From CAZLKN01 sp964560135 (GTDB lineage Bacteria > Actinomycetota > JAICYB01), in the NCBI GenBank assembly GCA_964560135.1, contig CAZLKN010000002.1, forward strand, positions 61,552 to 125,551: DNA of 64,000 nucleotides, in the 5' to 3' direction. Made by a program: the position numbers and the translations under genes. Position 1 is the first letter of the stretch. Each line of letters opens with the position of its first letter. Below, one piece after another: positions 7,179 through 15,151 of the stretch. The notes beneath the pieces are model-generated. The model saw nothing but the letters and a program-made list of their open reading frames with translations, had not been told where the DNA came from and ran no database searches.

Positions 7179-9668
7179 TTGAGAGCCGTGATCATGGCCG
7201 GAGGACAGGGAACCCGCCTTCGGCCTCTGACCTCCAACCAGCCCAAGCCGATGCTCCCGATCGTGAACCGTCCGATCATGGAGCACATCGTCGGACTCCT
7301 CACCCGCCACGGTTTCACCGAGACGATCGCGACGATCCAGTTCCTCGGCAGCCTGATCCGGTCTTACTTCGGGAACGGCGAGGACCTCGGCGTGCACATC
7401 AGCTACGCCACTGAGGAGACCCCCCTCGGCACAGCGGGAAGCGTCAAGAACGCCGAGGAGGAGCTGCGCCACGAGACGTTCATCGTCATCTCGGGTGACG
7501 CCCTGACCGACATCGACCTGCAGAAGGTGGTGGCCTTCCACAAGGAGCGTGGCTCGATCGCCACCATCTGCCTGAAGTCGGTGGAGAACCCGCTGGAGTT
7601 CGGCATCGTCATCACGCGCGAGGACGGCTCGATCGAGCGCTTCCTCGAGAAGCCGAACTGGGGGCAGGTCTTCAGTGACACGATCAACACCGGCATCTAC
7701 GTGCTCGAGCCCGAGGTCTTCGACTACATCCCCGAGGGTGTCGTTTTCGACTTCTCGCAGGACCTGTTCCCGCTTCTGCTCGACAAGGGCCTGCCGATCT
7801 ACGGCTACGTGGCGGACGGCTACTGGTGCGATGTGGGGAACTTCGACTCGTACCAGATGGCCCACCGGGACGTGCTCGAGGGACGGGTCGCCGTAGAGGT
7901 GCCGGGCTTCGCCCTGGGCGAGCAGATCTGGCTGGGGGAGGGGGCCGAGATCGATCCGGGGGCCCGGATCGACGGCCCGGTGGTGATCGGCGAGAACTGC
8001 CGCATCGAGGCGGGCGCCCACCTGCGGGAGTTCACGGTCCTCGGGGCCAACGTGGTCGTGAAGGAGGGCGCCTTCCTGCACCGGGCGGTCGTGCACGACA
8101 ACGCCTACGTCGGCCCGATGTCCAACCTCCGCGGGTGCGTGATCGGGAAGAACTCTGATATCCGTCGCAACGCCCGCGTCGAGGAGGGCGTCGTCGTGGG
8201 GGACGACTGCTCGATCGGCCAGGACGCCGTTGTCAACCCGAACGTGAAGATCTACCCCTTCAAGACCGTCGAGGCCGGGGCGATCATCACGAAGTCGATC
8301 ATCTGGGAGACCAAGGGGGTCCGCACGCTGTTCGGCGGGCGTGGTGTGTCCGGGCTGATCAACGTGGACGTCACCCCCGAGGTGGTCGTCCGGCTGGCGA
8401 TGGCGTACGGGTCGACCCTGAAGAAAGGCTCGATCATCACGACCTCCCGCGACGCCACCCGGGCGGCGCGGGCGATGAAGCGGGCCGTGGTGGCCGGCCT
8501 CAACATGTCCGGCATCCACTGCCATGATCTCGAGCTCACTCCGACGCCGGTGACCCGCTACTACATCCGCACCCGCCACTCCCACGGCGGGATCGCGCTG
8601 CGCACCTCGCCCTCCGATCCCCAGTCGTTGGAGGTGACCTTCGTCGACCCCGATGGCAAGGACCTCGATGAGGGCAAGCAGCGCAAGATCGAGCGGACCT
8701 ACTATCGCGAGGAGTTCCGCCGCGCCTACGCCGGGGAGCTCGGGGAGTTGCACTATCCTCCGCGGGCCTTCGAGTACTACACGGAGGGCCTGCTCGCACA
8801 GATCGACGTGGACGAGATCCGCCGCTCGCGGCTGAAGCTCGTCGTCGACTACGCCCTCGGGGCGACGGCCCAGGTGCTGCCCGGGATCCTCGGTCGCCTC
8901 GGCTGCGAGGTCCTCGCCGTGAACGCCGTCGTCGACGAGTCCCGGTCGGTGGTGTCCCTGGACGAGATCGCCCAGCACCAGGCCCGTCTGGCGGACCTCG
9001 TCACGGTCTCGGGGTCGGACCTCGGAGCGATGTTCGACCCCGTGGGGGAGCGCCTGTACCTCGTGGACGACTCCGGCCGGGTCTGCGACGCGCAGGCCAC
9101 TCTGCTGCTTGCCATCGCGATGCTGTCCGGGGACGGGGGAGCGGTGGCTCTCCCCGTGGCGGCTTCGCGGGAAGCCGCCCGGCTGGCCACCGACAACGGC
9201 CTCGAGGTGCGGTGGACGAAGGCGTCGATGGCCGCTCTGATGGACGTCGCCGGGTCCGGCGAGGTCCGCTTCGCCGGGGACCCTCAGGGAGCCCTGATCT
9301 TCCCGGAGCTGCTGCCGTCACCGGACGGCATGATGTCGTTGGCCAAGATCCTCGAGCACCGCGCGCGCACGGGGGACCCGCTGTCGGAGCTGATCGGCCG
9401 TCTGCCGAAGCCCACCGTGGTACACGAGCCGGTGTCCTGTCCGTGGGAGATGAAGGGTACCGTGATGCGGCAGATGGTCGAGCAGGCCTCCGGCGACCAC
9501 GTCGAGCTGCTGGACGGCGTGAAGATCTACCACGGCGAGGACTGGGTGCTGGTGCTCCCCGACCCCGAACAGCCGCTGGTGCACGTGTGGGCGGAGGCCG
9601 ATTCCGAGTCGAAGGCGAGGGCGCTGGCTGGCACACAGGTCCGTCTCATCCGTAACCTCATCGAGTAA
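7179..9668 (+). CDS. sugar-1-phosphate nucleotidyltransferase with left-handed helix and degenerate phosphomannomutase domain
   Basis: This 829-residue protein begins with TTG 7179, set by AAGGAGG at 7167-7173. Residues 1-235 are a nucleotidyltransferase of the mannose-1-phosphate guanylyltransferase type (MAGGQGTRLRPL, KPMLPI, NTGIYVLEPE). Residues 255-370 are hexapeptide repeats forming a left-handed beta helix. Residues 380-829 are homologous to phosphomannomutase, but the active-site motifs are eroded: the phosphoserine loop TASHNP is TSPSDP (476-481), the metal loop DGDGDR is DPVGER (620-625), the sugar loop EHSGH-type is DPQGAL (701-706), and RPSGTEP is LPDPEQP (793-799). I infer an active nucleotidyltransferase, probably making GDP-mannose or a related sugar nucleotide, with a non-catalytic mutase-like domain. 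Such fusions are common in actinobacteria. Confidence 0.85.
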   Translation: MRAVIMAGGQGTRLRPLTSNQPKPMLPIVNRPIMEHIVGLLTRHGFTETIATIQFLGSLIRSYFGNGEDLGVHISYATEETPLGTAGSVKNAEEELRHETFIVISGDALTDIDLQKVVAFHKERGSIATICLKSVENPLEFGIVITREDGSIERFLEKPNWGQVFSDTINTGIYVLEPEVFDYIPEGVVFDFSQDLFPLLLDKGLPIYGYVADGYWCDVGNFDSYQMAHRDVLEGRVAVEVPGFALGEQIWLGEGAEIDPGARIDGPVVIGENCRIEAGAHLREFTVLGANVVVKEGAFLHRAVVHDNAYVGPMSNLRGCVIGKNSDIRRNARVEEGVVVGDDCSIGQDAVVNPNVKIYPFKTVEAGAIITKSIIWETKGVRTLFGGRGVSGLINVDVTPEVVVRLAMAYGSTLKKGSIITTSRDATRAARAMKRAVVAGLNMSGIHCHDLELTPTPVTRYYIRTRHSHGGIALRTSPSDPQSLEVTFVDPDGKDLDEGKQRKIERTYYREEFRRAYAGELGELHYPPRAFEYYTEGLLAQIDVDEIRRSRLKLVVDYALGATAQVLPGILGRLGCEVLAVNAVVDESRSVVSLDEIAQHQARLADLVTVSGSDLGAMFDPVGERLYLVDDSGRVCDAQATLLLAIAMLSGDGGAVALPVAASREAARLATDNGLEVRWTKASMAALMDVAGSGEVRFAGDPQGALIFPELLPSPDGMMSLAKILEHRARTGDPLSELIGRLPKPTVVHEPVSCPWEMKGTVMRQMVEQASGDHVELLDGVKIYHGEDWVLVLPDPEQPLVHVWAEADSESKARALAGTQVRLIRNLIE

Positions 9669-9727
9669 CCACGGACGGATCCAGAACCCAGAGAGGGGGA
9701 CGGCGGGCTTCCTTCCGCCTGCAGACC

Positions 9728-10129
9728 ATGAGCGAACGCTACCCCGAAGACCTGCGCTACACCCCGGAGCACGAGTGGGCACGTCTCGAGACCGATCTCG
9801 TCCGCGTGGGGGTCACCTTCTACGCCCAGGACGCGCTCGGCGACGTGGTGTACGTCGAGCTGCCCGAGCCGGGCGCCCGCGTGACCCAGGACGCGCCTTT
9901 CGGCGAGATCCAGTCGCCCAAGGCCGTCTCGGACCTCTTCGCCCCCGTGACGGGAGAGATCGTAGACCGCAACGCCGAGGTGGCGGCGTCGCCCGAGCTC
10001 GTCAACGAGGACCCCTACGGCGAGGGCTGGCTGGTGGTGATCCGCCCCGACGATCCGGCCGAGCTCGACGAGCTCCTGCACGCCACCGCGTACGAGGCAC
10101 TCGTCGAGACGCTCACCGAGGAAACATGA
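9728..10129 (+). CDS. gcvH: glycine cleavage system H protein
   Basis: The 133-residue protein carries the lipoyl arm that shuttles the aminomethyl group between glycine cleavage enzymes. It shows the usual opening RYTPEHEWARLE, then GVTFYAQDALGDVVYVELP, and the lipoylation site SPKAVSDL with Lys65. Length is typical. P, T and L protein genes are not nearby. In Mycobacterium this gene also stands alone, directly upstream of garA, and the same order is found here. Besides glycine cleavage, H protein can serve as a lipoate relay, which could explain a separate location. Confidence 0.95.
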   Translation: MSERYPEDLRYTPEHEWARLETDLVRVGVTFYAQDALGDVVYVELPEPGARVTQDAPFGEIQSPKAVSDLFAPVTGEIVDRNAEVAASPELVNEDPYGEGWLVVIRPDDPAELDELLHATAYEALVETLTEET

Positions 10130-10225
10130 CGCCGGTGCGCATCTCACCCTCAGCCGGAAGGGGAACCTGAGCGCCCGGCGGGCTCCGTGGACCACGCCGG
10201 TCTCCACGCACCGGCGCTCGGAGCG

Positions 10226-10254
10226 TTGACCGGGCTAACCCTGTTCTCTAGATT
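10226..10254 (+). promoter_or_regulatory. sigma-70-type promoter of the garA-like gene
   Basis: TTGACC at 10226-10231 and TAGATT at 10249-10254 are separated by exactly 17 nt. This is the clearest vegetative promoter in the window. The garA-like ATG is at 10275 behind AAGGAGG at 10263-10269. Confidence 0.75.
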
Positions 10255-10274
10255 GAACCCCGAAGGAGGACCCG

Positions 10275-10739
10275 ATGCGCTGTCCTAGCTGCGGACATCT
10301 CAACGAATCGAGCGCGAACTTCTGTTCGCGTTGTGGCGTTCCGATGGGGACCGTCGAGGCAGAGGCGACCGCGACGTTCTCCGCCATCGAGGCCGAGGCC
10401 GACGAGGAGGCTCAGCTCGCAGAGCTCGAGCCCGGGCAGGCGTGCCTGATCGTACGGCGGGGACCGGCGGCGGGTACCAAGTTCATCCTCGACAAGGAGG
10501 TCGTGGCGGTCGGGCGCCACCCCCAGTCCGACATCTTCCTGAACGACATCACGGTTTCCCGCAGGCACGCCGAGGTGCGGCGCGAGAACGAGGGCTACTC
10601 GGTGACCGACCTCGGCTCCCTGAACGGCACCTACGTGAACCGCGAGCGGGTGGACCGCAGCGAGATGTCCTCCGGCGACGAGCTGCAGATCGGCAAGTTT
10701 CGGCTCCTGTTCCTGTTGAACGCGGGAGGCGGTCGGTAG
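10275..10739 (+). CDS. FHA-domain regulator (GarA/OdhI-like) with zinc ribbon
   Basis: This 154-residue protein has an N-terminal zinc ribbon (CPSC...CSRC, residues 3-20), an acidic linker, and an FHA domain from about residue 54. FHA residues that bind phosphothreonine are present: VGRHPQSD, VSRRHAEV and NGTYVN. GarA/OdhI proteins inhibit 2-oxoglutarate dehydrogenase and act on glutamate metabolism, switched off when a Ser/Thr kinase phosphorylates a Thr in the N-terminal tail. Here Thr32 and Thr34 (EATATFSA) are candidate sites. The zinc ribbon is an addition compared with mycobacterial GarA. Gene order gcvH-garA-merR supports orthology. A clear promoter precedes it. Confidence 0.82.
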   Translation: MRCPSCGHLNESSANFCSRCGVPMGTVEAEATATFSAIEAEADEEAQLAELEPGQACLIVRRGPAAGTKFILDKEVVAVGRHPQSDIFLNDITVSRRHAEVRRENEGYSVTDLGSLNGTYVNRERVDRSEMSSGDELQIGKFRLLFLLNAGGGR

Positions 10740-10740
10740 C

Positions 10741-11484
10741 GTGGCGCTCGAGGCGGGGCGCCCCTACCTGTCCATCGGGGAGGTTCTCAACGTCCTCAAG
10801 GAGGAGTTCCCCGATGTCACGGTGTCGAAGATCCGGTTCCTGGAAAGCGAGGGCCTGATCCACCCGGAGCGCACCGCGTCGGGGTACCGGAAGTTCTCGG
10901 AGAACGACATCGAGCGGCTCCGCTTCATCCTCCGGCTCCAACGCGACCACTTCCTGCCCCTGAAGGTCATCCGGGAGCGCCTCGAGGAGCTCGAGGCCTC
11001 CGGAGCGGGGGCCGGGCAGTCCGCGCTCGACTTCGAGGAGGCGGTACCGCCGGCGGCGGTTCCGCAGCCCGCCGACGCGACCGAGGAGGTCTTCCGGCCG
11101 GTCTCCACGGGGGTCTCGCTGTCGCTGGCCGAGCTCGGCAGGGCATCGGGCCTCGACGAGAGCCAGTTGAAGCAGCTCGAGAGCTTCGGCGTGATCCGCT
11201 CCAAGGAGGCTGGAGACGAGCCGCGGTACGACGAGAACGACCTGGAGGCGGCCAAGCTGTCCGCCGAGCTGATCGAGCTCGGACTCGAGCCGCGGCACCT
11301 GCGGATCTTCCGGTCCTCGGTGGACCGGTGGGCGTCGCTGGCCGAGCAGATGGTGCTCCCGCTGATCAAGCAGCGCAATCCCGAGGCGCGGCAGGCAGCG
11401 GCGGAAACCGTTCGGGAACTCGTCCGGGTGGGCAACAAGCTGATGCAGGCCCTTCTCCGGGAGGCCATCAAACCGTACGCGTGA
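10741..11484 (+). CDS. ftsR: MerR-family regulator, FtsR-like
   Basis: A 247-residue MerR-type regulator with a winged helix-turn-helix at residues 5-75 (YLSIGEVLNVLKEEF, KIRFLESEGLI, GYRKFSENDIERL). A long C-terminal part (residues 120-247) has a second helical region ending in an amphipathic dimerisation helix. By context, directly after garA, it corresponds to mycobacterial Rv1828 / corynebacterial FtsR, an activator of ftsZ transcription; a role in cell-division gene control is inferred from that. GTG 10741 begins 1 nt after the garA-like stop, so the two are probably translationally coupled. Confidence 0.8.
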   Translation: MALEAGRPYLSIGEVLNVLKEEFPDVTVSKIRFLESEGLIHPERTASGYRKFSENDIERLRFILRLQRDHFLPLKVIRERLEELEASGAGAGQSALDFEEAVPPAAVPQPADATEEVFRPVSTGVSLSLAELGRASGLDESQLKQLESFGVIRSKEAGDEPRYDENDLEAAKLSAELIELGLEPRHLRIFRSSVDRWASLAEQMVLPLIKQRNPEARQAAAETVRELVRVGNKLMQALLREAIKPYA

Positions 11485-11498
11485 GGTCAGGAGGCGTC

Positions 11499-12095
11499 AT
11501 GGACCGGCGGGTCGGACGTCTCCTCGTCGCCCCCGACGAGCTCCAGGAGCGGGTCCGGACGCTGGGGGCCGAGATCGCCGCCGCCGAGCCCGCCAACCTG
11601 CTCATGGTGACCCTCCTGCAGGGCGGTCTGATGTTCCTCGCGGACCTCGTCCGGTACCTGCCGCCGAGCGTCGAGGTGGACTTCCTGCGTCTGAGCCCCT
11701 ACGCCGAAGGGGAGCACCCGCCGGGGATGGCGCGGATCGTCAAGGACCTGGACCATCCTTGCGTGGGCCGTCACGTCGTGGTCGTCGAGGACGTCGTGGA
11801 CACCGGTCTGTCGTTGTCGTTCCTGTTGCGCAACCTCGAGGCGAGGGAGCCGGCGACCCTGCGGGTGTGCGCGCTGCTCGACCGGGCGTCCAAGCGGCTC
11901 GTGGATCTGCCGATCGCCTACCGCGGCTTCGAGCTCGGCAACGAGTACGTCGTGGGCTACGGCCTGGACATCCTCGGCTACCACCGGAACCTGCCGTGCC
12001 TGGTCGAGGTGACCGACCTCGAGGCGCTGCGGGAGGATCCACTGCTCCTCGACCCTCAGTTGCGTGATTGGGGGGTGTGGTCCGAGGAGTCGTAG
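11499..12095 (+). CDS. hypoxanthine-type phosphoribosyltransferase
   Basis: A 198-residue type I phosphoribosyltransferase. The PRPP-binding loop is VVVVEDVVDTGLSLSFLL, and the 'hood' and central sheet segments (LMVTLLQGGLMFLADL, VEVDFLRLSPY) match hypoxanthine-guanine phosphoribosyltransferases, which salvage hypoxanthine or guanine to nucleotides. ATG 11499 is chosen because CAGGAGG lies at 11488-11493. It sits between ftsR and the DUF151 gene, a position not occupied by this gene in mycobacteria as far as I know. Purine specificity is inferred from similarity. Confidence 0.82.
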   Translation: MDRRVGRLLVAPDELQERVRTLGAEIAAAEPANLLMVTLLQGGLMFLADLVRYLPPSVEVDFLRLSPYAEGEHPPGMARIVKDLDHPCVGRHVVVVEDVVDTGLSLSFLLRNLEAREPATLRVCALLDRASKRLVDLPIAYRGFELGNEYVVGYGLDILGYHRNLPCLVEVTDLEALREDPLLLDPQLRDWGVWSEES

Positions 12096-12110
12096 ACGCT
12101 GGATAGGGTA

Positions 12111-12116
12111 TAGGCT
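12111..12116 (+). promoter_or_regulatory. probable -10 hexamer of the DUF151 gene
   Basis: TAGGCT lies 41 nt upstream of the GTG start, leaving a short leader that holds the ribosome-binding site. The same hexamer recurs at several other promoters in the window. Confidence 0.45.
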
Positions 12117-12157
12117 CGAAGGGTCCGAGGGTCGACGCCGAGGGACGGTGAGGCGAC

Positions 12158-12628
12158 GTGATCGAGATGAACCTGGTCGGGGTTCGCGTTGAGCTCCCGG
12201 CCAATCAGCCGATCGTCCTCCTGAAGGAACAGGAGGGGGAGCGGTACCTCCCCATCTGGATCGGCGCCGTGGAGGCCACGGCGATCGCCTTCGGCATGCA
12301 GGGCATCGAGACCGTGCGGCCCATGACACACGACCTCATGCGCGATCTGCTCGAGGGCCTCAACGTGAGCGTGGAGCGGATCCTGGTGACCGAACTGCGC
12401 GAGGGCACGTTCTTCGCCGAGATCCACATGGTCTCCGACGGATCCAAGGTGACGGTGTCCAGCCGCCCGTCCGACGCGATCGCGCTCGCCGTCCGGATGT
12501 CGATCCCGATCTTCGCCCACCCCGACGTGCTCGAAGAGGCCGCGATCGTCGTCAAGGACGACGAGGAGCAGGAGGTCGAGAAGTTCCGGGAATTCCTCGA
12601 ACAGGTGACCCCCGAGGACTTCAAGTAG
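12158..12628 (+). CDS. bifunctional nuclease family protein (DUF151)
   Basis: The 156-residue protein is a DUF151 / bifunctional-nuclease family member, recognised from MNLVGVRVELPANQPIVLLKE, LPIWIGAVEATAIAFGMQG, RPMTHDLMRDLL and SSRPSDAIALAVR. Plant homologues cleave both DNA and RNA; the bacterial role is unsettled. The mycobacterial homologue Rv1829 lies in the same gene block between the two MerR genes, so this is very likely the orthologue. GTG 12158 is the first start in frame with a purine-rich region upstream. An acidic C-terminal end (VKDDEEQEVEKF) follows the domain. Confidence 0.9.
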   Translation: MIEMNLVGVRVELPANQPIVLLKEQEGERYLPIWIGAVEATAIAFGMQGIETVRPMTHDLMRDLLEGLNVSVERILVTELREGTFFAEIHMVSDGSKVTVSSRPSDAIALAVRMSIPIFAHPDVLEEAAIVVKDDEEQEVEKFREFLEQVTPEDFK

Positions 12629-12769
12629 TTCCGATCCTCGCCCGTCTACCGGATCCCGTCCGGATACTGACCTCCGTCGTGCCGCCGGACGGCACCCGCT
12701 ACGCCACCGTCGAGGCTACCCCCGGCCCTTCCGTATGTACCCCCCCGGGGTAGAGCGACCGGAGCTGCG

Positions 12770-12824
12770 TACCCCCCTCCGGATTGGACCTGCCCCGTAC
12801 CCGTAGGGGGTGATGAGGATTGAC
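12770..12824 (+). repeat. 55-bp direct repeat, copy 1 (left of gap)
   Basis: This 55-nt block, beginning TACCCCCCTCCGG and ending GAGGATTGAC, ends exactly where the N run begins. It is identical to 12925-12979. Confidence 0.9.
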
Positions 12825-12924
12825 NNNNNNNNNNNNNNNNNNNNNNNNNNNNNNNNNNNNNNNNNNNNNNNNNNNNNNNNNNNNNNNNNNNNNNNNNNNN
12901 NNNNNNNNNNNNNNNNNNNNNNNN
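12825..12924. other. scaffold gap of exactly 100 N
   Basis: The run of 100 unresolved bases is the conventional placeholder for a gap of unknown size. The true distance between the flanks is not known and may be zero or even negative given the identical flanks. Confidence 0.98.
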
Positions 12925-12979
12925 TACCCCCCTCCGGATTGGACCTGCCCCGTACCCGTAGGGGGTGATGAGGATTGAC
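12925..12979 (+). repeat. 55-bp direct repeat, copy 2 (right of gap)
   Basis: Identical over all 55 positions to 12770-12824; it begins with the first base after the gap. Either a real tandem repeat or the shared end k-mer of two contigs. Confidence 0.9.
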
Positions 12980-13053
12980 GGGACGGGTCGCAGGCGGCAC
13001 ACTCATGGTCCTGCAAGTTGCGTCGGTGTAGTTACGTCGGGGGGAGAAGACCG

Positions 13054-13560
13054 TTGGCGACGAAGGGATCGGGGGCGGGCGTGGAAGAGGGGTACCGGGG
13101 TCCACAGGCGTGCAAGATCGTCGGCATCACCTACCGGCAACTCGACTACTGGGCCCGCACCGGCCTCGTGCGTCCCTCGTTGAAGGACGCGCAGGGATCG
13201 GGCAGCCAGCGGCTGTACTCGTTCCGGGATCTCGTCCACCTGCGGGTGATCAAGAGCCTCCTCGACGCCGGCGTGAACCTTCCCCAGATCCGGAAGGCGA
13301 TCGAGTACCTCACCGACGGCCTGAAGGCACCTCTCGAGAAGGTCACGCTGCTGTCGGACGGCAACACGATCTACGCCGCCACCTCGGAGCGTGACATCGT
13401 CGACCTGCTCCGCCGCGGGCAGGGCGTGTTCGGCATCGCCCTCGGCAAGGTCTTCGAGGACATCCAGGGCACCCTCAAGGAGATCCTGCCCGCCGGCGAG
13501 CCCGCCCGGGCGATCGAGGAGGGTCCCACCCGGGCCCGCACCGGCGCCGGAGGCCGATGA
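13054..13560 (+). CDS. MerR-family transcriptional regulator (Rv1830-like)
   Basis: A 168-residue MerR-type regulator with the helix-turn-helix at residues 15-85: ACKIVGITYRQLDYWARTGLV and RLYSFRDLVHLRVIKSLLDAGV. The C-terminal part (LEKVTLLSDGNTIYAATSERDIVDLL) is a short effector or dimerisation region. By position after the DUF151 gene it corresponds to mycobacterial Rv1830. TTG 13054 is chosen because of the GGGGAGA ribosome-binding site; GTG 13081 is an alternative. The promoter region contains the scaffold gap. The stop overlaps the next start. Confidence 0.8.
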   Translation: MATKGSGAGVEEGYRGPQACKIVGITYRQLDYWARTGLVRPSLKDAQGSGSQRLYSFRDLVHLRVIKSLLDAGVNLPQIRKAIEYLTDGLKAPLEKVTLLSDGNTIYAATSERDIVDLLRRGQGVFGIALGKVFEDIQGTLKEILPAGEPARAIEEGPTRARTGAGGR

Positions 13561-13979
13561 CCGGCGAGCCTCGCGGCCTGTTCGGGGAGCCCGTCCGCCA
13601 GGCGCGGCCCCGCGACCAGCGCCCGGCCCTCGACGACGTCCCCTTCGTCCACGCCGCCGAACGGCTGTTCGCCCGTCTCCTGGAGTTCTACGGGATCGAC
13701 TGGGACTACGAGCCCCGCAGCTTCGATCTCGCCACCGACGACCAGGGCAACGTCACCGACGCCTTCACCCCCGACTTCTACCTGCCGGAATACGACCTGT
13801 ACGTCGAGATCACCACGATGTCCCAGAAGCTCGTGACCCGGAAGAACCGGAAGCTGCGGTTGCTGGGGGAGCGGCACCCGGACGTGCGCTGCCGGATCTT
13901 CTACCAGCGCGACGTCTACAATCTCGCCACCAAGCTCGGCCTCGAGATCCCCACCGAGGACTACACCGCCCAGGACTGA
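13557..13979 (+). CDS. small protein with PD-(D/E)XK nuclease-like core, unknown function
   Basis: The 140-residue protein is not one I can name. Its centre (DAFTPDFYLPEYDLYVEITTM, shown here as PDFYLPEYDLYVEIT) has the hydrophobic strand pattern of PD-(D/E)XK nucleases such as the Vsr and DUF559 groups: Asp before a strand, then Glu in a second strand. However, the third catalytic position is Thr rather than Lys (EIT), although Lys residues follow (MSQKLVTRKNRK). It may be a variant or inactive nuclease fold, and this is inference from motif spacing only. ATG 13557 overlaps the MerR stop, so the two genes are translationally coupled. Confidence 0.6.
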   Translation: MTGEPRGLFGEPVRQARPRDQRPALDDVPFVHAAERLFARLLEFYGIDWDYEPRSFDLATDDQGNVTDAFTPDFYLPEYDLYVEITTMSQKLVTRKNRKLRLLGERHPDVRCRIFYQRDVYNLATKLGLEIPTEDYTAQD

Positions 13980-14182
13980 GTGCCCCGGGGGAGCGGACGG
14001 CTGGTTGGGCATTCGTGGTCCCCGCGGCGTGGGTTTACAGAACCGGGATTATGGGCGTTCACGCCCGGGCTCCGTTTGGCGGGACACCGCCCAGAGCGAT
14101 GTCTGATAAGTTTGGTTGAGCCCACCCCGGCGCCCCGGCCGGTCGCACCGGATCCCCAGGGCGTCACGAACGGAAGCGACAC

Positions 14183-15151
14183 ATGAGAGCCGACTCCCGC
14201 GTACGACCGCGCCTGCTCCGCCTCCTGCGCCTGGCTGGTCAGATCTTCCTGCTCGCGGGACTCGCCTGGGCCGGACGGCGTCTCGTCGCCTCCGGGATGC
14301 TCACGACCCTCGTCCAGGCCAGCCCACACTTCATCGTCGGATCCTTCGCCGCGGCGACGGGCGCCCACCTGATGGCCGCCGGACGCTGGTGGAGTCTCGC
14401 GCCAAAGGGTCTGGGCTACGTGCCGCTGGCCAGGATCCACGTCGAATCGCATTTCTGGGCGACGCTGGTTCCCGGCGGAGTGGCCGCCGACGGCTACCGG
14501 ATGCTCGCCCTGCACCGGCGTGGAGCCAATCCCCATCACGCGGCCGCCTCGATCATGCTCGAGCGGGCGCTGGGTCTCGTGGCCCTTCTCCTGCTCACCG
14601 GGCCCGCTCTGGCGCTCGGCACGCACTGGCTGTCGTCCCGGCTGGTGATCTCCTTGTCCGCCCTGGCGTCCGTGCTCTTCGCGATGATCGCGGGCGGGAC
14701 GCTGGCCGCCCTGTGGGCCCCCGTCCGGCGAGGGCGTCTCATGTGGCTGCCCGGGAAGCTCCGGGGGGCCTGCGCGGGCCTCGAGGACGCCTTCGCGGGG
14801 TATCGGAACCAGCCCCGGCGACTCGTGCGGGCCCTCGGATTCGGGCTCGCCTACCACGCGCTGTTCCTCACCGCGTACGCACTGGCGGGTCAGGCCATGG
14901 GGATCCACATCTCCCCCACCGCGTGGTTCGTGGCTGTGCCGCTGGCCTCCCTGGTGGCCACGCTCCCCGTCAACGCCTGGGGCATCGGTGTCCGGGAGGG
15001 CGCGATCGTGCTCCTCCTGGTGGCTCTGGGCGCGACGCCGGCCCAGGCCGGAGCCGCGTCCGTGGTGGTCGTGGGTCTGCAACTGGCTCTGGGATGTTCG
15101 GGCGGGCTGTCTCAGCTCGTGCGTCGCAATCCCTCGCCGGCGACCTCCTAA
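14183..15151 (+). CDS. lysylphosphatidylglycerol synthase TM-region family membrane protein (UPF0104-like)
   Basis: The 322-residue protein has about eight membrane segments and the marks of the LPG_synthase_TM / UPF0104 family: GRWWSLAPKGLGYVPLARIH, HFWATLVPGGVAADGYRM, ASIMLERALGLVALL, and the late motif LPVNAWGIGVREGAIVLLL. Family members include the flippase half of MprF and probable lipid transporters of unknown substrate. No cytoplasmic aminoacyl-transferase domain is attached. ATG 14183 follows GGAAGCGACAC. The 200-nt upstream region has two short hairpins (14053-14066 and 14078-14091) of unknown role. Confidence 0.78.
   Translation: MRADSRVRPRLLRLLRLAGQIFLLAGLAWAGRRLVASGMLTTLVQASPHFIVGSFAAATGAHLMAAGRWWSLAPKGLGYVPLARIHVESHFWATLVPGGVAADGYRMLALHRRGANPHHAAASIMLERALGLVALLLLTGPALALGTHWLSSRLVISLSALASVLFAMIAGGTLAALWAPVRRGRLMWLPGKLRGACAGLEDAFAGYRNQPRRLVRALGFGLAYHALFLTAYALAGQAMGIHISPTAWFVAVPLASLVATLPVNAWGIGVREGAIVLLLVALGATPAQAGAASVVVVGLQLALGCSGGLSQLVRRNPSPATS

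Larger units (their letters stand above)
12629..13053 (+). other. intergenic region with scaffold gap and C/G-run repeats
   Basis: This is the only stretch of more than 300 bases without a gene. It contains repeated TACCCCC-type runs, a palindrome-like TACCCC/GGGGTA hairpin at 12738-12752, two copies of a 55-bp sequence and a 100-N gap between them. Next to the following gene is a plausible ribosome-binding site (GGGGAGA at about 13039-13047). I see no convincing reading frame or RNA gene. Some sequence may be missing. Confidence 0.8.

Noticed and set aside
12770..12979. Repeats around the gap as a CRISPR array
   Set aside because: Only two copies exist, they abut the N run, there is no spacer and no cas gene nearby.
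14041..14110. Two short hairpins (GGGCG/CGCCC and GGCGG/CCGCC) before the flippase-like gene as a riboswitch or terminator
   Set aside because: They have no U-tract and no resemblance to a riboswitch I know; the stems are 5 bp and expected by chance at this GC content.
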